NCBI RefSeq assembly: GCF_042701255.1
Contig: NZ_CP170554.1
Coordinates: 1,116,001-1,180,000 of the forward strand
Direction of reading: 5' to 3'
Origin: Tahibacter sp042701255
Lineage (GTDB): Bacteria; Pseudomonadota; Gammaproteobacteria; Xanthomonadales; Rhodanobacteraceae
Length of the DNA stretch: 64,000 bases
Below, piece after piece: positions 50,124 through 57,967 of this stretch. How positions within the stretch are numbered: position 1 is the stretch's first letter; every line of letters begins with the position of its first letter. The translations under genes were made by a program, and so were the position numbers. Below the pieces are notes generated by a model. The model was not told the DNA's origin. It searched no databases and saw nothing but the letters and a program-made list of their open reading frames with translations.

Positions 50124-50846
50124 TCAAAGGTCCACGTGTATGCCGCACTCGCGTTTGAGGCCGAAGAAGCGCGTGTCTTCCTCGAGCATGCCGGGTTCCC
50201 AGCGCGCAGTCGTATGCGTGTCGCCGATCGAGACGTAGCCTTCGTCCCAGAGCGGGTGATACGGCAGGTCGAAGCGCTGCAGGTAGAGATAGATGTCGCG
50301 ATCGCTCCAGTCCACGAGCGGCTGGAACTTCCAGCGGCCGTTGCGCAGCTCCAGCACCTGCGCGTCGTGGCGCGTGCGTGCCTGGGCGCGGCGCAGTCCG
50401 GCGAACCAGGTGCGCACGGCCAGCTCGTCGAGCGCGCGGCGCATCGGCTCGACCTTGCGCAGCGCGTTGTACTGGTCCAGGCCTTCGACGCCGTTTTCCC
50501 AGAGCCGGCCGTGACGCGCCTCCATCCAGGCGCGGCTGATGTTCGGCCGGTAGACCTTGAGGTTGAGCTGCAGGCGCTGCGCGAGTTCGTCGGCGAAGCG
50601 ATAGGTCTCGGCGAACAGATAGCCCGTGTCGACGAGGATCACCGGAATGTCCGGCGTCTGCCGCGTGATCAGATGCAGCGCCGCGGCCGACTGCGCGCCG
50701 AACGACGACGACAGCGCGCGGCTCTGCGGCAAGGTGGCCAGGGCCCAGGCCACGCGTTCCTCGGCCGGCAGGGCATCGAGCCGCTGGTTCAGCTCGGCCA
50801 GCGCGCGCGCGTCCTCGGCGGCGCTGACGAGATCGGGAAAGTTCAT
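50124..50846 (-). CDS. cysH: phosphoadenosine phosphosulfate reductase
   Basis: A 240-residue CysH. Landmarks are SSSFGAQSAAALHLI (P-loop-like), VDTGYLFAETYRFADEL, the substrate loop AGLRRAQARTRH, the WKFQPLVDWSDRDIYLYL segment and the C-terminal catalytic KRECGIHVDL. The CC...CxxC iron-sulfur cysteines of APS reductases are absent, so it should use PAPS with thioredoxin, consistent with the APS kinase upstream. It makes sulfite in the cytoplasm. The ATG overlaps the cysI stop (ATGA) and has GGAGGTGAGG upstream. Order on the minus strand: cysJ, cysI, cysH, then sat-cysC. Confidence 0.95.
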   Translation of the reverse strand: MNFPDLVSAAEDARALAELNQRLDALPAEERVAWALATLPQSRALSSSFGAQSAAALHLITRQTPDIPVILVDTGYLFAETYRFADELAQRLQLNLKVYRPNISRAWMEARHGRLWENGVEGLDQYNALRKVEPMRRALDELAVRTWFAGLRRAQARTRHDAQVLELRNGRWKFQPLVDWSDRDIYLYLQRFDLPYHPLWDEGYVSIGDTHTTARWEPGMLEEDTRFFGLKRECGIHVDL

Positions 50847-52543
50847 GTCCTCACCTCCAGCGGGATGCTGGCTTTCGCGGCGACGATGCCGCTGCGCACG
50901 AGGAAATCGCCGAAACGTTCGTCGCCGTCGCGCTCGGCCGCATAGCGCGCGAACAGCGCGTCGACGGTGTCGAGGATGTCGGCTTCGGCGACGTTTTCCT
51001 TGTGCAGACGATTCAGGCGCTGGCCGCGATGGTCGGCGGCCAGCATCAGGTTGTAGCGGCCCGGCGCCTTGCCGATCAGCGCGATCTCGCCGAGATAGGG
51101 CCGCGAGCAGCCGTTCGGGCAGCCAGATACGCGCAGATGAATCGGCGCGTCGAGCAGGTCGTGTGCCTGCAGGCGCGCTTCGAGCTTCGTCACGAGCTCC
51201 GGCAGATAGCGCTCGGCCTCGGCCATGGCCAGGCCGCAGGTCGGCAGCGCGACGCAGGCCAGCGCGTTCAGGCGCAGCGGCGAGGCGTCGCGGTACAGGC
51301 CGAGGCCGTATTCGGCGACCAGGGCGTCGATCGCCGCGCGCGTCGCCGGCGTGACGCCGGCGATCACGAGGTTCTGGTTCGCCGTCAGGCGGAAGTCGCC
51401 TTCATGGATCTGCGCGATCGCGCGCAGGCCCGACAGCAGGCGGCGTTCGCCGCGGTCGTTGATGCGGCCGGCCTCGATGCGCAGGGTCAGCTGCGTGCGG
51501 CCGTCCTCGCTGTCGGCCCAGCCGAAGCGGTCGCCGTTGTGCTCGAACGCGAACGGTCGCGCGGCGGGCAGCGCGAAGCCGGCGCGGCGTTCGACCTCGG
51601 CCTTGAACGCGTCCAGTCCGCGGTCGTCGATCGTGTACTTCAGCCGCGCGCGCTTGCGCTCGACGCGGTTGCCCCAGTCGCGCTGCGTGGTGACCACGGC
51701 TTCGGCTACGGCGATGACCTGATCCGGCGTCACGAAGCCGATCACGTCGGCCAGGCGCGGATAAGTGGCCGCATCGCCGTGCGTCGCGCCGAGGCCGCCG
51801 CCGACCGACACGTTGTAGCCGGCGACGGCGCCGTCCTCGACGATGGCGATGAAGCCCAGGTCGTTGGCGAACACGTCGACGTCGTTGAGCGGCGGCACGG
51901 CGAACGCGGTCTTGAACTTGCGCGGCAGATAGGTCGCGCCGTAGATCGGTTCGTGCTCGTCGGTGCCGGCGACGAGTTCCTCGTCCAGCCAGATCTCGTA
52001 GTAGGCCCGCGTATGCGGCAGGAAATGCTGCGACAGCGCGCGCGCCTGCGCATGCACGGTCGCATGCGCCGAGGACAGCAGCGGATTGGCCGCGGCGAGC
52101 ACGTTGCGGTTGACGTCGCCGCAGGCGGCGATCGTGTCGATCAGCGAGGCGTTGATCGCGGCCATGGTGGCCTTGAGCTCGCGCTTGATCACGCCGTGGA
52201 ACTGGAATGCCTGGCGCGTGGTCACGCGCAGGCCGTTGCTCGCATGGCGCGTCGCGATCGCGTCGAGCTGCAGCCACTGCTGCGGCGTGGTCACGCCGCC
52301 CGGCGTGCGCGTGCGGATCATGAAGCTGTAGTCGGGTTCGAGCTTCTGCTGGCGGCGCTCCTCGCGCAGGTCGCGGTCGTCCTGCTGGTAGCTGCCGTGG
52401 AACTTGATCAGGCTCTGGTCGTCTTCGCGCAGGCTGCCGGTGACCGGATCGGCGAGGCTTTCGCGCAGCGAACCGCGCAGCAGGCGGCTGTCTGTCTTGA
52501 TCTTCTCTACCGCTGAAAGTCCCGCGCTCATTTCAATAGACAT
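50843..52543 (-). CDS. cysI: sulfite reductase hemoprotein beta subunit
   Basis: A 566-residue CysI, which reduces sulfite to sulfide on a coupled siroheme-[4Fe-4S] centre. Typical motifs are QQDDRDLREERRQQKLEPDY, GLRVTTRQAFQFHGV, GDVNRNVLAAANP, and the cluster cysteines in CVALPTCGLAMAEAERY and SGCPNGCSRPYLGE. The first ATG (52543) overlaps the end of cysJ by 11 bp; a second ATG is at 52531. The length and motif order are standard, so the enzyme should be functional with CysJ. Confidence 0.96.
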   Translation of the reverse strand: MSIEMSAGLSAVEKIKTDSRLLRGSLRESLADPVTGSLREDDQSLIKFHGSYQQDDRDLREERRQQKLEPDYSFMIRTRTPGGVTTPQQWLQLDAIATRHASNGLRVTTRQAFQFHGVIKRELKATMAAINASLIDTIAACGDVNRNVLAAANPLLSSAHATVHAQARALSQHFLPHTRAYYEIWLDEELVAGTDEHEPIYGATYLPRKFKTAFAVPPLNDVDVFANDLGFIAIVEDGAVAGYNVSVGGGLGATHGDAATYPRLADVIGFVTPDQVIAVAEAVVTTQRDWGNRVERKRARLKYTIDDRGLDAFKAEVERRAGFALPAARPFAFEHNGDRFGWADSEDGRTQLTLRIEAGRINDRGERRLLSGLRAIAQIHEGDFRLTANQNLVIAGVTPATRAAIDALVAEYGLGLYRDASPLRLNALACVALPTCGLAMAEAERYLPELVTKLEARLQAHDLLDAPIHLRVSGCPNGCSRPYLGEIALIGKAPGRYNLMLAADHRGQRLNRLHKENVAEADILDTVDALFARYAAERDGDERFGDFLVRSGIVAAKASIPLEVRT

Positions 52544-54332
52544 CCCGGGCGTAGCGGCCCTGTTGCTGCAGCTGGTTCACGTAGGCGGTGGCGTCTTCGA
52601 GGCTCTTGCCGCCGTGGGTCACGGCGACCTCGATCAGGGCCGCGTGCACGTCCTTGGCCATGCGCGTCGCGTCGCCGCAGACATAGACGTGCGCGCCGCC
52701 ATCGATCCAGCGATACAGTTCGGCGCCGTGTTCGCGCAGGCGATGCTGTACGTAGACCTTGTCGGCCTGATCGCGCGAGAACGCGAGATCCAGCCGCGCG
52801 AGCTGGCCGCGCTTGAGCGCGTCCTGCCATTCCAGCTGATAGAGGAAATCGCTGCGCGCATGCGGATTGCCGAACAGCAGCCAGTTGCGGCCGGTCGCAC
52901 CGGTTGCGGCGCGTTCCTGCACGAAGCCGCGGAACGGCGCGACGCCGGTGCCCGGGCCGATCATGACCACGTCGCGCGACGCATCGCGCGGCAGACGGAA
53001 ACGCTCGTTGTGCTCGACGAACACCGGCACGCGGCCGGCTTCGCCCTGGTTCGCGAGGTAGTGCGAGGCCGTACCCCAGTGCGCGCTGCCGAAAGCCTCG
53101 TAGGCGACGTGGGCGACGGTCAGATGCGCTTCCTCGCCGACGACCTTCTGGCTCGACGCGATCGAATACAGGCGCGGCGTGAGCGGGCGCAGCGCGGCGA
53201 CGAATTCGTCGGCGGTCCAGGCCGCCGGCCACGCGCGCAGCAGATCGATGATCTGGTACTCGGCCAGCAGCTTCTGCAGCTGTGCCGAATGATCCGGCGA
53301 CAGCAGGCGATTGAGTTCGGCGGCGCCCGACAGCGCCGCATGCTGCGCGATCAGCGGCCGCGACAGGCGCGTGAGTTCGCGCTGCTCACTGAGCCACAGG
53401 CGCAGCGGCTGGGTGGTTTCGGCGATGCGCACCGGCGCGTTGCCGTCGAGCTTGAGCTGGGCCAGCACCGCGTCGACCAGCGCCGGCGGGTTGCGCGGCC
53501 ACAGGCCCAGCGCGTCGCCGGGTTCGTAGCTCAGGCCCGAACCGTCCAGCGACAGCTCGATATGGCGGATGTCCTTGTCGCTCTGGCGCGCGGTGATGCG
53601 CTGGTTCGCGATGACTTCGGCGGCGAACGGCTTCTCGCGCGACCAGGCCGCCGTCGCGGCCGGACGCAGCGGCGTGACCGTCGCCAGCGGCGCGTGGCTC
53701 CTGGCCTGCTCGCGCACGAGCTGCAGCGCGCGCTCGGCCCAGGGCCTGGCGATGCTGTCGATGTCGACGTCGGCGTCGGCGCGGTCGAGCAGGCGCGTCC
53801 CGCCGAGCTCGGCCAGGCGCGCGTCGAGGCGGCGGCCGATCTCGCAGAACTGCGGATAGCTGCTGTCGCCGAGACCGAGTACGCCGAACTTGAGCTCCTT
53901 GAGCTCCGGCGCGCGCTTGCCGAGCAGGAACTCGACGAGGCCGCGCGCATCGTCCGGCGGCTCGCCGTCGCCCTGGGTGCTGACGACGAGGACGAGCAGG
54001 CGTTCGCTCTTGAGTTCGCGCGTCGGATACGCGTCGGCGCGCAGCAGACGCACCTGCAGCCCGGCGGCTTCGGCCTTCTGCGCGAACTGCTCGGCCAGGC
54101 GCTTGGCGTTGCCGGTCTGGCTGCCGTAGACCACGCTCAGCCGCAGCGCGGCGGCGGGTTCCTTGGCCAGCGCCGCCGACACGGCGCGCGCGACCGGCTG
54201 GCTGGCCAGACCGGCGGCGTAGCCCGACAGCCACCAGAGCGCCGAGGGGTCCAGCCCTTCGACGAGGCGGGCGAGGTCGCCGGCCTTGGCTTCGGGCAGC
54301 GGAATCAGCGGCAGTGCTTGGGTTGCGGACAT
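52533..54332 (-). CDS. cysJ: sulfite reductase flavoprotein alpha subunit
   Basis: A 599-residue CysJ: flavodoxin-like FMN domain (~65-200: VVYGSQTGNAKRLAEQFA, VVSTQGDGEPPDDARG, LGLGDSSYPQFCEIGRRLD), FAD-binding domain (RLYSIASSQ, AHLTVAHVAYEA) and NADPH-binding end (MIGPGTGVAPFRGFVQERAA, YVCGDATRMAKDVH, GRYARDVY). It passes electrons from NADPH to CysI. ATG 54332 with GGTGA 6 bp upstream is preferred over the GTG at 54341. This is the first gene of the minus-strand cys cluster. Confidence 0.96.
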   Translation of the reverse strand: MSATQALPLIPLPEAKAGDLARLVEGLDPSALWWLSGYAAGLASQPVARAVSAALAKEPAAALRLSVVYGSQTGNAKRLAEQFAQKAEAAGLQVRLLRADAYPTRELKSERLLVLVVSTQGDGEPPDDARGLVEFLLGKRAPELKELKFGVLGLGDSSYPQFCEIGRRLDARLAELGGTRLLDRADADVDIDSIARPWAERALQLVREQARSHAPLATVTPLRPAATAAWSREKPFAAEVIANQRITARQSDKDIRHIELSLDGSGLSYEPGDALGLWPRNPPALVDAVLAQLKLDGNAPVRIAETTQPLRLWLSEQRELTRLSRPLIAQHAALSGAAELNRLLSPDHSAQLQKLLAEYQIIDLLRAWPAAWTADEFVAALRPLTPRLYSIASSQKVVGEEAHLTVAHVAYEAFGSAHWGTASHYLANQGEAGRVPVFVEHNERFRLPRDASRDVVMIGPGTGVAPFRGFVQERAATGATGRNWLLFGNPHARSDFLYQLEWQDALKRGQLARLDLAFSRDQADKVYVQHRLREHGAELYRWIDGGAHVYVCGDATRMAKDVHAALIEVAVTHGGKSLEDATAYVNQLQQQGRYARDVY

Positions 54333-54348
54333 GGCGTTCACCGGAATC

Positions 54349-54364
54349 GTTTGGACGTCTAAAC
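54349..54364 (-). promoter_or_regulatory. met-box-like palindrome upstream of cysJ
   Basis: GTTTAGACGTCCAAAC (minus strand) is a 16 bp near-palindrome with core AGACGTC, centred about 25 bp before the cysJ start. The core equals the AGACGTCT unit recognised by MetJ in other gammaproteobacteria. It may instead be the site of another sulfur regulator. The location between promoter and ribosome site suits a repressor. The assignment is speculative. Confidence 0.4.
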
Positions 54365-54609
54365 GCCCTGTGATCGACGATGCTAGGCGCGCCCGGCAAC
54401 ACCCGGAAAGGATGGGGGGTTATTCGGTTATAGCGGCGGGGTATGTGCGGTCATGGCCGTGGGACATGTGGACCGGCGCCATCCCGAAAACCGCGTGGCG
54501 GCGCCGTTTCCGGCGGCCTCGGCCGGGGCCGGTGCTGCACCGCGGCGTGACCGGGACGTTGCAATGGTCACAATCCGCCGAGCGCAGGCCTTAGAGTCTG
54601 CCGGGAGGG

Positions 54610-54643
54610 AACCCGCCGCTGCCTCGCAGCGGCGGGTTTTTTT
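54610..54643 (+). terminator. strong terminator with no upstream gene (candidate sRNA end)
   Basis: ACCCGCCGCTG pairs with CAGCGGCGGGT around a 3-5 base loop, followed by seven T. On the plus strand the preceding ~245 bp back to the divergent cysJ start contain no gene, so the hairpin may end a small RNA transcribed away from the cys operon. The remaining DNA to 54930 has no gene. Confidence 0.75.
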
Positions 54644-54930
54644 ATGTGCGGCGTGCCGCCTGCGTTTGCGGCGCGCGGGTATCCGCTCCCCTGCGGGCCG
54701 GACCGATGTCGGACATCGGCCGACTGCGTCCGTGCGACAACCCATTCCCGCCCATGCTCTCCGACCGAGCGCGCGGCGTATCGCCGTTGTCTCGCGATTG
54801 ATCGCGTCTTACCTTCCTTCGCACTCGCACATTCCGCGAACGACGCCCGGATCGATGCTAGTTTCCGGACGCAATGTTGCGGCAATGAAGCTGCGATAAA
54901 GCGGCGTCCACGGTTCGCAGCTGAGAGACG

Positions 54931-55605
54931 ATGCGCATTCTCCTTGTCGAAGACGAGTTGGAAATGGCGGGGGCGCTGAGTGCGGCGCTCCTGCGCCATG
55001 ACATGGTGGTGGACCACGTGACAACCATCGCCCATGCCATGCAGGCCGCCAGGGGCGAATTGCACGATGCCATCGTGCTGGATCGCCACCTGCCGGGTGG
55101 CGACGGACTCACACTTCTGGCGACATGGCGCGCGAACGGTCTGTCTACTCCGGTCATCGTGCTGAGCGCGAGCGGCGAACTGGACGACCGTCTGTCCGGA
55201 CTCGACGGTGGTGCCGACGACTACCTGGCAAAACCGTTCGCCGTGGAGGAGCTGGTGGCGCGCCTGCGCGCGGTTCTGCGCAGACCGGCAGCGCTGCAGG
55301 CAGAAGTGCTCAAGGTCGGCACCTTGCATTTCGAGTCGGCGCATCGGGAGGCGCGCGTGGGTGCCACGCCCTTGGACCTGCCGCGCCGCGAACTGCTCGT
55401 GCTGGAAGCCCTGATGCGGCGGCGAGGTCGCACGGTGCTGCGCGACGCGCTGGAGGAGGCGGTCTACGGATTCGACGACGCGATCCAGTCGAATGCCCTC
55501 GACACCCATGTCTCCCGCTTGCGCCGCAAGCTCGACGAAGCCGGATGCGACGTGGAGATCCACACCATCCGCGGCGTCGGCTATCTGCTCAGGCAACGTC
55601 CATGA
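54931..55605 (+). CDS. OmpR-family two-component response regulator
   Basis: A 224-residue response regulator with a canonical receiver: acidic pocket E7-D8, phospho-acceptor Asp51 (IVLDRHLPGGDG), Ser in VIVLSASGE and Lys in DDYLAKPF. The winged-helix output domain follows (LDLPRRELLVLEALMRRRGRTV, SNALDTHVSRLRRKLDEAG, IHTIRGVGYLL). It resembles the QseB/TctD-like group. Its stop overlaps the kinase gene's ATG by 4 bp, making a classical two-component pair. The target genes are not evident; nearby candidates are the PmtA-like gene and the protease. Confidence 0.93.
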   Translation: MRILLVEDELEMAGALSAALLRHDMVVDHVTTIAHAMQAARGELHDAIVLDRHLPGGDGLTLLATWRANGLSTPVIVLSASGELDDRLSGLDGGADDYLAKPFAVEELVARLRAVLRRPAALQAEVLKVGTLHFESAHREARVGATPLDLPRRELLVLEALMRRRGRTVLRDALEEAVYGFDDAIQSNALDTHVSRLRRKLDEAGCDVEIHTIRGVGYLLRQRP

Positions 55606-56966
55606 GCGCCCATTCGTCGTTGCGCTGGCAGCTGGTGCGGCACCTGCTGCTCTTGCAGGCCGTGTTGCTGTGCATCGTGATCGTCGTCGTTTTCGCCATC
55701 CTGATCGGCAACGGAATGTTGCTGCGGCTCGACTCCGAAGACAGCGTCGTGAACGCGATGCGCGAGGCCGTCATCAGGGACGATGCCGGCCGCTTGCAGC
55801 TCCGTTCCACCCCTGAGGTCGAGCGTCTGCGCCGCGAGGTCCCCGGCTTGTGGTTCGTCTTGCGCGACCAGGAAGGACACACCCTCGGCGAGGGTACCGT
55901 GCCGCCGGAATACGCGCGCATCGGCGACACGCTCGATGCGGTGGGCTACGCCCGTTTCGGGTGGAACCTCGGCGATCCGTCCGGCGATCGACCGACCGCA
56001 CAGCTGCGTTGGATCGACTCGCCGGCCGGACGCATCCAGGTGCTGACCGGCCCCGGCGGGGAGGTCCCTCTCGGCCGATATCTGATGGCCATCGGACTCA
56101 GCCTGGCCACGCCGATGCTTCCGCTCCTCGCCATCATGGCGCTGGCCACGCTGTTGGCCACGCCGTTCGTCGTCCGGCGAGCGCTGGCGAGCTTGCATGA
56201 TGTCGCGGCGCAGGCCGGACGCATCGATGTGGACCGTCGCGCCACCCGGCTGCCCACGCGCGAGGTCCCGCTCGAGGTGATGCCGCTGGTCAACGCGATC
56301 AACGAGGCATTGGAACGTCTGGACCAGGGGTATGAGCGTCAGCAGCGGTTCCTGATCGACGCTGCACACGAGCTGCGCACGCCCATCGCGATACTGCGGA
56401 CACGAATCGAGCTGCTCGAACCCGAGCCGCTCGGGTCACGCCTGCGTGAGGATATTGCCCGGCTGGCGACCCTCGCGGAGCAGCTGCTGGACTTGCAGCG
56501 TCTGCGGGTCACCACTCTCGCGCTCGCGCCGCTCGACCTGAATGCCGTTGCGCGCGAAGTGGTTGCGGACATGGCGCCGCTCGCGGTAGGCGCCGGCTAT
56601 ACCCTCGCCTTCGAAACGCGCCGCGACCCGTGCATCGTCCGCGGCGACCGCGGGGCTTTGCAGCGCGCACTGACCAATCTGCTGCACAACGCCATCGAAC
56701 ACGGCAACCGGCGGGGACAGATCGCGGTAACGCTTCACGAGGACGGCAGCCTGGATGTGACCGACGAAGGCGGCGGCATTCCGGATGGCGAGCGCGAACG
56801 TATCTTCGAGGCGTTCCATCGACTGTCCGCAGGCCACCACGGTGCCGGCCTCGGCTTGCATCTGGTGCGGGAAATCGTCAACGCACACGGGGGCAGCGTC
56901 GCCGCCCTGCCGCGTCGGGGCGGCGCGCACCTGCGTCTGCAACTTCCCCTGCACGAGTCGGGCTGA
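55602..56966 (+). CDS. sensor histidine kinase, partner of the 54931 regulator
   Basis: A 454-residue kinase with two membrane helices (residues ~15-40, LLLLQAVLLCIVIVVVFAIL; and ~165-190, LATPMLPLLAIMALATLLAT) enclosing a periplasmic sensor domain of ~120 residues. A HAMP-like linker follows, then the HisKA box DAAHELRTPIAILRTRIELL with His256. The ATPase domain has N box NLLHNAIEHGN, G1 DEGGGIPDGERERIFEAFHR and G2 GAGLGLHLVREIV. The ATG overlaps the regulator stop, so both are made together. The signal sensed is unknown. Confidence 0.93.
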   Translation: MSAHSSLRWQLVRHLLLLQAVLLCIVIVVVFAILIGNGMLLRLDSEDSVVNAMREAVIRDDAGRLQLRSTPEVERLRREVPGLWFVLRDQEGHTLGEGTVPPEYARIGDTLDAVGYARFGWNLGDPSGDRPTAQLRWIDSPAGRIQVLTGPGGEVPLGRYLMAIGLSLATPMLPLLAIMALATLLATPFVVRRALASLHDVAAQAGRIDVDRRATRLPTREVPLEVMPLVNAINEALERLDQGYERQQRFLIDAAHELRTPIAILRTRIELLEPEPLGSRLREDIARLATLAEQLLDLQRLRVTTLALAPLDLNAVAREVVADMAPLAVGAGYTLAFETRRDPCIVRGDRGALQRALTNLLHNAIEHGNRRGQIAVTLHEDGSLDVTDEGGGIPDGERERIFEAFHRLSAGHHGAGLGLHLVREIVNAHGGSVAALPRRGGAHLRLQLPLHESG

Positions 56967-57044
56967 GCCGGCGCAATGTTGCCTCAATCCTGCTGCGCAG
57001 AATGACGGGCACCTTCCCTCTGCACAGCCTCCCATGTCACTGAA

Positions 57045-57644
57045 ATGCCTTTCCCTGCCTGGCTCGCGACCATGAGCCTGCGCGACACGCTGTCATTCCT
57101 CGGCGACTGGAAAACCGATCCCCGTCGCGTCGGCGCCATCGCGCCTTCCGGGCGGTCGCTGGCCAAACTGATCACGGCCGGGATCGACGCAAGCGCCGCG
57201 CCCGTCATCGAGCTCGGTGCAGGCACCGGCGTCTTCACCCAGGCGCTGATCGAGCGTGGTCTGCATCCGGACCAGCTTGTCCTCGTCGAATCCGGTCAGC
57301 GCTTTGCGAACCTGCTCAGGCACCGCTTTGCGAAAGCGCGCGTTCTTCAGATCGATGCGGCACAGCTGCGAGAAGCCGCGATCTTCGACGGCGCACCGGC
57401 CGGCGCCGTCGTCAGCGGACTGCCGTTGTTGAACATGTCGGCGGAAACGGTTCACGCGATCCTGGAAGGCGCGTTCTCCTACCTGCGTGACGACGGTGCG
57501 TTCTACCAGTTCACCTACGGGTGGCGTTGTCCGATTCCTCATGCGGTGCGCGAGCAATTGGGATTGCACGCGACACGCCTGGCGCGCGCGTGGTTGAACG
57601 TTCCGCCCGCTGCGGTCTGGCGCATCGAACGGATCTTCTGCTGA
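57045..57644 (+). CDS. PmtA-like phospholipid N-methyltransferase family protein
   Basis: A 199-residue class I SAM-dependent methyltransferase. Motif I is VIELGAGTGVFTQALIERG; LVLVESGQRFANLLRHRF gives the acidic residue that binds the SAM ribose; GAVVSGLPLLNMSAETVHAIL matches the 'SGLPLLN' signature of the PmtA/rRNA-adenine-methylase-like family. It starts with the conserved FLGDWKTDPRRVGAIAPS. Members methylate phosphatidylethanolamine at the membrane surface; this precise activity is inferred. It lies 78 bp behind the kinase gene and might be in the same transcript. ATG 57072 is an alternative start. Confidence 0.8.
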   Translation: MPFPAWLATMSLRDTLSFLGDWKTDPRRVGAIAPSGRSLAKLITAGIDASAAPVIELGAGTGVFTQALIERGLHPDQLVLVESGQRFANLLRHRFAKARVLQIDAAQLREAAIFDGAPAGAVVSGLPLLNMSAETVHAILEGAFSYLRDDGAFYQFTYGWRCPIPHAVREQLGLHATRLARAWLNVPPAAVWRIERIFC

Positions 57645-57967
57645 ATCGTGGATCGGATCGCGCGCGCGGTACCGATCGCTCGCGCCTGCTTCCGTAAAGC
57701 CCCGGATGTGCCCAGTCCGGATTCCGGTCGGACGACGCCGCGGCGCTGAATCGTCCATCCGCCGTGTCGCGGCTCCGTGCGCAGGCGGTCGTGCGTGGCC
57801 CGCAGGGGAGGGCCTCCGCTCGGCCGCAAAGAGGGGGAGCGACACGCCGCCGCGTCGGCCGCGTTGCGGATTTCAGCTCGACTACCCCGCGGGAGAATGC
57901 GAATCGGTACCGCACCGTCTGGGGGGCGCGGCACTGCTCGCTGTTCACGCAAATCTGGGAGATCACC

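Noticed and set aside
49919..50148. Small minus-strand frames in the sat-cysC/cysH gap
   Set aside because: They run through the CCCCCTTGA palindrome, typical of repeat-derived spurious frames, and have no conserved features.
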